Shown here in pieces: positions 54,769-64,000 of a stretch of DNA of 64,000 nt; the first letter of the stretch is position 1, and every line of letters starts with the position of its first letter. Location of the stretch: positions 1 to 64,000 of the forward strand of contig JAGKQI010000077.1 in assembly GCA_018806915.1 (NCBI GenBank), written 5' to 3'. This stretch comes from Phytophthora colocasiae. Lineage: Eukaryota > Oomycota > Peronosporomycetes > Peronosporales > Peronosporaceae. The notes below the pieces were generated by a model. That model searched no databases. It was given only the letters and a program-made list of their open reading frames with translations, and was not told the DNA's origin. The position numbers and the translations under genes are program-made.

Positions 54769-55185
54769 GACCTTGACCCAGTACTCGAGCTTCTTCCAAA
54801 ACAGTATAGTGACGCCATTGTCGCTATCGACGACTACCACACGAAACTCGTGGACGTTTGTCTGGATGTTGGTCGCATTCCTTACGTCTACACTGGCAAG
54901 AAGCAGCGAGTTGTGCTCAGTAAAAACAACGCACCTGTCACGAAAGAAACCATCGACGAGATTATTGCGAATCTGGGTGGGGAAATGCAAATCGGTAGCG
55001 ACAACCGAGTTGGTATTGACAGGCAGTTGCATCGTATCTCGGTGATGCGGGATAAGACGGACGAGGTGTACGGCCTCACCATGCGCGTCGGTCGAGCACT
55101 TCTCAACTCTGCGTGTGTGCTGACAGATTTACTACTAAGGGACAAGCACGCGGGTAAGTCGGTGCTGTTTCTGGGGAAACCCGGA
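54769..55185 (+). pseudogene. Third partial copy of the Ycf45-type gene
   Basis: About 417 bp match copy 1 positions 49759-50175 almost perfectly. The fragment starts within DLDPVLELLPKQYS and stops inside the Walker A motif (LGKPG, then unrelated sequence). It therefore lacks the ATPase core. It sits head-to-head with copy 2, 97 bp from that gene's ATG. A 127-codon frame (54850-55230) is open but is unlikely to be functional. Confidence 0.85.
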
Positions 55186-55311
55186 GACGGAGTTGAAGTG
55201 GAACAATCACTCTTTCCCCTTCTAAAATGATATAGGTACTTCCATCAGCATTTTGCTGTCGACAGGCTAAACGGAAGCGACTTCGTCCCCCTTCGCCCTC
55301 CCAACACTTAA

Positions 55312-56605
55312 ATGAACCGCAGTGTGCGACCTGAGAACGTGGAGTTCACCGTAAAGGTAGGTAGTACATAGACGTACATGTTCACGCGAGGAGATTAAAT
55401 AAATTAATGTTTATTGAATTACTTTTTAGGCGGCGGAGGACCTCGTTCTGACAGGCAAAGAGCGCTCAATTGTGCGCGTACCGGCGAACAACATGTACTC
55501 GTGTCTGATGCAGAAGACCCAGCGCTTCTCGTCGCTCTTCCGCCACTACAGCAAGCACCACGGGCTGCCACGTGAGTCGCTCGACTTTTTCTTCACGGTG
55601 AGTTAACAGTAGGTTTTTTTTTTAAAATATTGTTATTGTAATGTTTTTATTATGGCTGTGCTAGAATCGCTTAGATCCAGAGGATTCACCCGAGTCGGTA
55701 CATCTGCAAAAGGTGAGGAGAAGGATCTTACACTATTATTTTTTATGGCTGACTGTTGTTTTTTTAAATTGTAGAATGATGTCATTCTGGTACAGCGTCG
55801 AGTAGCTCCTACATCCATGATAATACCTAATCTCAGTGATGAGGCGTACTTCGCGCGCACGATGAGGGAGCTGTTCCTGTAAAACAGAGATGGCTTCATT
55901 GTGAGAGTGACTACAGTATTTGACTTTTGTTCTTTGCAGAGTGGAGCTGGGAGTGATATTACACTAGAAGTCGGACCAGACCGAGATATTTTACGGGCGC
56001 ATCGCCTGATTCTCACGGCGAGGTGCGAGATCTTCGAGGCCATGTTCCGTTCTGGGGCCATGAAGGAGAGCGAGGACGGAATGGTTCGGATCGAAGATCA
56101 TTCGCCTGATATGGTGTCCAAAATGCTCGAGTTTATCTACACCAACCGCGTGGTGGATCTGGCCAAGCTCAACTCCAACGTACGCAAATCTGCAGTTTTG
56201 CTTTTTTGTTGAGTACACTAACAGTTTACACGTTGATTTATGCAGCAACTGATTGACTTGTTGACGCTGTCGGAGCAGTATCTCCTTCTCCCTCTAAAAC
56301 ATCTCTGCGAGGTTGCAGCACAGGATGTTCTGTCTGTCGGGAATGTCGGACGGTTCCTTTGCGCTGCGGAAAAGTTTAACGCTTCATATTTGAAAGAGTA
56401 CTGCCTAGCCTTCTTCATGGACCACTCGAGCGATATCATCGACGACGAGAACTTCCGCGAGGAAATTGAGAGCTGCCCGTCTATGGCACTAACTATTGTG
56501 CGCGCAACAACTCGCAACGCCGGGTCGTCGTCCGAACCAGCGCAAAAGAGAAGAAGACTCAACATGCCGTTCGACGACCAGGAATACTTGTCCCCGAGTA
56601 CCTGA
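55312..56605 (+). CDS. SUMO-like / BTB-POZ domain protein, six exons
   Basis: Exons are 55312-55356, 55430-55597, 55665-55712, 55775-55878, 55942-56179 and 56246-56605, all with GT-AG introns of 52-73 bp and consistent phases. They give 320 residues. Residues 1-100 resemble a Rad60/SUMO-like ubiquitin fold (SLFRHYSKHHGLPRESLDFFF, here only partly quoted; VHLQKNDVILVQRR). Residues about 120-225 are a BTB/POZ domain (GAGSDITLEVG, LRAHRLILTARCEIFEAMF, MLEFIYTNRVVDLAKL). A helical BACK-like tail with a basic KRRRLN motif follows. BTB proteins commonly serve as cullin-3 substrate adaptors or transcription cofactors. The SUMO-like head is unusual. The gene is convergent with the AAA ATPase gene. 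Confidence 0.8.
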
Positions 56606-56829
56606 GCTGTCGAACATCGTCGCCTCTGGTCGATCTTTATTTACTTCAAGCACTAAGAACAAAATGCCCCACGCCAACACACTACATTGCCAATCGATTT
56701 GCGACGATGATCCTCGGTAAGCACACAATACCGCCTTCTAGCAGAACACAAGCCAGAGCTCTTGGAAAACAAGAAGAAACATGTAAAAAATGATGACGTC
56801 TATTGCATTTCTACTTGGCAGACTTACAC

Positions 56830-59503
<2,674 letters not shown>

Positions 59504-59591
59504 AATTTGGCTTTGAAGTTGAGATTACGAAACTACTGTATTTAGTGAATTGGATAAAAATGTGCAAATGGAGCTCTTTGTAGCTGAGACT

Positions 59592-61236
59592 TTAGTGCTG
59601 GGCGGAGCGCAGGTTGTAGCGCTTAACGGCAGCTGTAGCGGCAGCGTGGCCGGCAATAGCCTTGAAAACTTCCCGGTCTTGGGGGCGCACATCGCTCTCG
59701 TACTTGACGTCATCATCAACATCAACAGTCTTCTCATCCACTTTGTCGTTCTTCTTGTTCGTTTTGCTGACCTTCGGTGCCGCTTTCTTGGTGCGACGAG
59801 GAGTGTTTTTTTTCTTCTCTGGAGCTGCAGTCCGCTTTGTCTTGACTGCGATAGGTGGAGGAGCCTTAGGACTTTCATCAACGCTTTTGACACGTTTGCG
59901 CACAGGACTGTCTGAGATGGAGTCTTGCGACGCTACAGCGACCTTTGCAGCCTGTATGACAACAAAAGCAAACAGCATTAGTCAGCTCAGTTTTATCAAC
60001 GTGGCCTGCAGATCTACATAGACATACCGCTTTGCTTGTCTTGCGTGATCCCCACTCGAACGGTGAAGTCAGACCCGTTTTACCTCCCAGCTTTGAGAAC
60101 TGCTGCTCGAAGAAGTCATAGTCTGGTCGATCCTCGAAGCCACACTCACGAACATTTTGCAGCATCGCAGCCCATTCTCGGGGTAGTGAAGTGCAGAGCT
60201 GGTCCACCGACGTATTCTTCTTGATCTTAGCACCTTCGGTATCACTAGACGCTTGCTGCCACGGAAGATTACCACGCATCAGGTAAATCAGCACATAAAA
60301 TAGAGACTCGATGTCATCTCTACGGCTAGAAGCTGTAGATACACGACAGTTAGAGTATCACAGTACGGTGAAAAGTATTGTGAAGCAACGTACTCGCGCC
60401 GTTGTGGCAGTTGACACTCAGGAAAGTTGGCGTTCCGACCACCGTCCCTTCCTTGTAGTCCTTATGCTTGCCTGTGGCCGTGACATAGCGATCCGATATT
60501 CCAAAGTCAACGCAGTACACCTTGTTCTCTTTGTCCGTATCCAGCATGAAGTTCTCGGGTTTCACATCCACGTAGAGAATGTTCTTGACATGCATCTGCT
60601 GCAGCGTCTCTAACTGGCAGCCGCAAGTCAAACAGCAGTAAGTACTTCAACCTCAATACTCTCAAAAAAGAGTACAGCTAGTCGTACAATCTCTTGGCCA
60701 AGTCGAGCTGCCGTAGCTGACGGAATTGGCCCTTGCTCCTGCAGTACAGTCTCCAACGTACGTCCAAGCCGTTCGATCACCAAAAAGCGGTATCCCTATA
60801 GAACTTAATAAGTATATCCATCCTCAGCCTATCATATCCCCCTGATAGCCCGCACCTTGTCCTCTCCGTAGGCTCCCAACGGAACGTACGGGATGCCAGG
60901 CTGGTCCCTCAAGTGGTTCTTGTACAGGAGATGCTCAGCATACAATGCATCAGCATTACGCTCTGCCGGCGTCTTCTTCCGCTTCTTGTTCTTGAGTTTG
61001 GAAGCTGGAATTTGCGGTAAGGGAGAGAGCTTCATAACGAATTCCCGACCAGCATCACTGCCGAGAGAGCTAACGGACTCCACTGCGTTGAATTATACAG
61101 CACAGAGAAGGAATTACAACGTGTAACTCTCGGAGATAATGGATAAGATACAGAACTAACCAGCGTATACGTCACTGCAGGCCCCCGACCCGAGCTTCTT
61201 GCCCAATCGCCACGTCTTGAGCGTCGTCCCCTCCAT
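59592..61236 (-). CDS. CK1/VRK-like protein kinase with basic tail
   Basis: ATG 61236 (MEGTTLKTWRLGKKLGSGACSDVY) begins at the glycine loop. Exon 1 ends at 61161 with a GT donor. The beta-3 lysine is in FVMKLSPL (about 61030). The catalytic loop reads ILYVDVKPENFML (about 60545-60585), with Tyr-Val before the catalytic Asp instead of His-Arg. The DFG motif is VDFGISDRYV (about 60495-60520). A casein-kinase-like segment LFYVLIYLMRGNLPW follows (about 60255-60300). The C-terminus is a Lys/Pro-rich tail (KKKNTPRRTKKAAPK) typical of nuclear VRK/CK1 relatives. Introns are short. The gene is divergent from the TPR-like gene and 88 bp downstream of it lies the FIGNL1 start. Confidence 0.8.
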
Positions 61237-61379
61237 CGTCTTTTCAGCTGTTGTAGCTTAACCGGATCGGGCAGTTGCATCTGATTCGATCTGATTCTGT
61301 CATGTTTTGTACTAAGTACGAATCGTAATTAAGCGGTTTTCAGTGGCTCCCCAAAAGTCGAAAAAGTTCGAGGCTGCAG
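61237..61379. promoter_or_regulatory. Divergent promoter between kinase and TPR-like nucleoporin
   Basis: The two start codons are 143 bp apart and point outward, so both genes must share this segment. No convincing TATA box is visible. The tandem CTGATTC/GATCTGATTC repeats near 61278-61300 are the only local pattern I see. Confidence 0.5.
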
Positions 61380-64000
61380 ATGGCGACGGGGGGCGACGCG
61401 GCCGCGTTAGCCGCCTCCAGCATCAACCAGGGTGCGTGTACAGGAATCTCCTTCCTAAATATGTATTCCTCTCTTTTTTTTCTGTCGAATGATACCTCGC
61501 ATGTCTTCCTGCGTGGCGTATTCACGTCGTAATGCCTCTGTCTTTTTTGCGAGCTTTTTACTTACGTTTTAATGGCTTTTTCTTACAGAGCAACTGCTGC
61601 ATGAGCTCGAGAGCAAGTATCTGAATCTCAAGAGCGAATTTTCAATCGCAGAAAGCGAGCGCCAAGCTTTAGCAGCGGACAAGAAGGCTGCATGTACGTC
61701 GAAAAGGTCACTTTAATCTCCTTTAACAGCTGGCTAATCTAAAATGCTTTATAACTGTAGTGGAGGAGGCCGAACGAGTGACCAAGCTTGCAGCTGAAAA
61801 TGAGGAGGAGACGCGTCAACTGAAGCAGAAGCTGCTGCAAGTCACTACAGAGAAGGATGCACTGACCTTCAAGCTGCAGACTGCCACGTCTTTGGCTGAG
61901 CGCCGCCTCACAGAGGTAGAAGAACTTCAGGCTACAGTTAGAGAGCACAATCGACTGCTAGTTGATGCTCAACGTCAAGAAATGCAGGCGCTTGAGCGTG
62001 CAGCTAAACAGGAGGCACAAGTAGCGCCACTGACTCATGCCCTAAGCAGAGCCAAAAAGGAGACGGAGGCGGCCCAACAACACTCCCAGTGGCTTGAAAC
62101 ACAGGTGAGTGAGAAGACGAAGACAGTGCAGGAGCTGCGCCTGGATCTTTCCAAGCACACGCGTGACCTGGAGGAGCTCAAAATGCGCAGCACAGAGGAG
62201 CTCACGTCGGCCAAGAGGCAGCTCGAGAGCGCACGACTCGCCAACAAGAAGCTGGAGAGCTCACTTATCAAGAGCAAGGAGGCGCTAAAGGAACTACAGG
62301 CCTCCAAGGTGCACGATGAGGAGGCGCTACAGAATGAGCTGAGTGCACAGCGACGTCTTGCGACTTTGTATAAGGAATCAGCGACCAGCGCTTCTACTCG
62401 CGTGACGGAGCTCCAGACGTTGTGCGACTCGTTGCGCAAGTCACTCACTGTTTCTGAACAGGCACTGGCTCATGAGACAGAGCGCACTAAGGCAGAGGTG
62501 GAGCACCTGTTCCAGGAACAGGCTGAATCTTCGCAGGCTCGCATTCAGGCACTTCAAGACGATTTACAGAACGCTGAACAAAAGATTAAAGAGCTGGAAA
62601 AGAAGAAAATCTTCTCGCTGCAGACTGCCAGTGCTGTGGCTGAACTGTCTTCAGCTGCGGGCGAAGCCCATTTGGCAGCGCATGGCCTGACTCCCAAACA
62701 AATGTATGATCACATTGTTGAGCTCGAGGAAACCCTTCAAGCGGAGCGCAGTGAAAAGGACAAGCTGCAACTGTACATGGACCGTATTGTTAAGGAAGTT
62801 CAGGAGAAGGCGCCTGTGCTTATGGGTCTGCGCTTGGATCACGAACGTACTGTTGCTAGTCACACCCAACTGAGCGAGCGATTGGAGCAGGTTATGCAGG
62901 AATTGGCGAAGAGCAAGAGCAACGAGCAGCATGCCTGGAAGGAGAAAACCACGTTTGAAAAGAAGTGCGAGTCGCTTGCTCAAAGTGTTGACGACCTGTC
63001 TCGTCAGGTGCAGCACCTACTTTTCCGTTCCCAGGACCATAATCAGCAGTTGGGTAGCTTTGGATCTGGAGATGTTGGATCGGAGAATTTGGTTGTTTTT
63101 AAAGACGTTGAAGAGCTGCAGGTGCGCAACCAGCAGCTACTGACGGTGATTCGCGAGCTCACTGAGATGAACAAGTTTAGGTCCAGTGGGGCGAGTGATG
63201 TCGAGTCGACTGATTCCACGGCACATCTAATTATCACTGGTGACTCGGATGATGAATTAGACCAAATCGGCGCCTCTAGCGTTATCAAGAAGCGCCTATC
63301 CATGGCTCGTAAGGAGGTTGAGGAACTGCGCACTGAGCGAGAACAGGAGCGAGAGATGATTACAGCCATCGTAAAGCAGCGTGATATGTACCGCGTGTTG
63401 TTGGCTCAGTCAGATACGAAGTTTCTGAAAGGCGGTGCTCCATCCACCCAAGACAGCTCTGCTTCAGCGCATAGGCCCCAGAACCGTCGCGGGTCAATTG
63501 ACATCATCGAAAACAGGAAGCTTCGCGAGATTCAGCTTGAATTTGAGGATTACAAGAAAGAAAAGCAGGCTAATCTAAAGATGCTGCAGGAAACTTTGGA
63601 CCAAGAGCGTGTCAAGAGCTCGGAGTCCAGGTTAGCACAGATGCAAGCCCAGGTCGAGGCCACATGCAATAAAGAGCGCTACGAAGCGTCAGAGGAGCGA
63701 TGTGCCAACGCCGAGAATGAGCTAGTACGTTTACGGTCAAAGGCTGATCAATTGAGCTCTTTGATTCTGCAGCATCAGCAGATGCTAGCGAACACCGAGG
63801 CGAAGCTGGAGGCCGCGAACTCGCGTCTACAGAGCCTTAGTGTTGAAAAAGACTCGGCCGTTCGTGAGGCGGACTTTTTGCGCAAGAATGAGGAGAAGAT
63901 TCAGCAGGAGATGACGACGTTGCGCCTCGACAACACGAATCTACTTAAACTCATGGAGTCTACGCGCCGCATGGAGACTGGTCGAGAGGAGCGTGACCGC
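61380..64000 (+). CDS. TPR: TPR/Mlp-type nucleoporin, 5' part (runs off the window)
   Basis: Exons are 61380-61431, 61589-61693 and 61761 to beyond 64000. The introns have GT-AG ends and the phases agree (ASSINQ-EQLLHELE; KKA-LEEAERV). The product is almost entirely coiled coil (about 800 residues here). It contains the arrangement typical of TPR/MLP1/MLP2: LVDAQRQEMQALER near the N-terminus, then RNQQLLTVIRELTEMN after about 500 residues, then a Ser-rich linker and more heptads. Such proteins form the nuclear-basket filaments and act in mRNA export and spindle checkpoint. No stop codon occurs before the window end. General coiled-coil similarity could mislead, but the two conserved segments support TPR. 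Confidence 0.72.

Noticed and set aside
54850..55230. Small functional gene from the third Ycf45-type fragment
   Set aside because: It ends in the middle of the P-loop and starts inside a domain; near-identity to copy 1 shows a recent partial duplication.

Overview
The window looks like nuclear DNA of a plant-pathogenic oomycete, most likely Phytophthora or a close relative. Supporting signs are a Crinkler (CRN) effector pair, bZIP factors with the oomycete Cys-for-Asn change in the basic region, a WRKY19-type zinc-finger protein, chromodomain Gypsy elements, and genes broken by introns of about 55-90 bp. No species call is possible from sequence reading alone.

Positions 1-7.5 kb are repeat-derived: a Ty3/Gypsy pol 3' end with chromodomain (+), about 4 kb of GATC-rich degenerate DNA, then a truncated gag-protease element on the minus strand with one LTR. 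Positions 7.5-21.6 kb are a decaying effector and metabolic zone: lipase-like pseudogenes in at least three pieces, a TMEM184-like pseudogene split by a 1,082-bp hAT element with a perfect 8-bp target duplication, a broken CRN and an intact CRN that are near-identical duplicates, and a damaged guanine deaminase.

Positions 21.7-48.7 kb hold large, mostly minus-strand genes. These are a 2,146-residue GTPase/Cys-rich/VWA/RING protein, a paralogue of its N-terminal region, two tandem bZIP genes, a plus-strand zinc-finger gene, and one giant gene (47672 down to 35856). I assembled the giant gene by following intron phases. It joins leucine-rich repeats, Sfi1/IQ-type repeats, an FN3-like and zinc-finger part, MORN repeats, a dynein-stalk-like region and WW domains. 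A third paralogue of the GTPase N-terminal region, carrying a CCHC knuckle, lies next to it.

Positions 48.9-55.2 kb hold a palindromic duplication of a gene that joins 3'-5' exonuclease-like repeats, a Ycf45/SpoIIIAA-type ATPase and, in one copy, a SUMO-like domain. A third fragment is cut off at the Walker A motif. Positions 55.3-64 kb are ordinary intron-containing genes: a SUMO-like/BTB protein, a FIGNL1-type AAA ATPase, a CK1/VRK-like kinase, and the start of a TPR/Mlp-type nucleoporin that shares a 143-bp divergent promoter with the kinase.

The main candidates for something undescribed are the giant cytoskeletal scaffold, the GTPase-VWA-RING protein with its dispersed N-terminal paralogues, and the exonuclease-like/Ycf45/SUMO-like fusion caught in inverted duplication.
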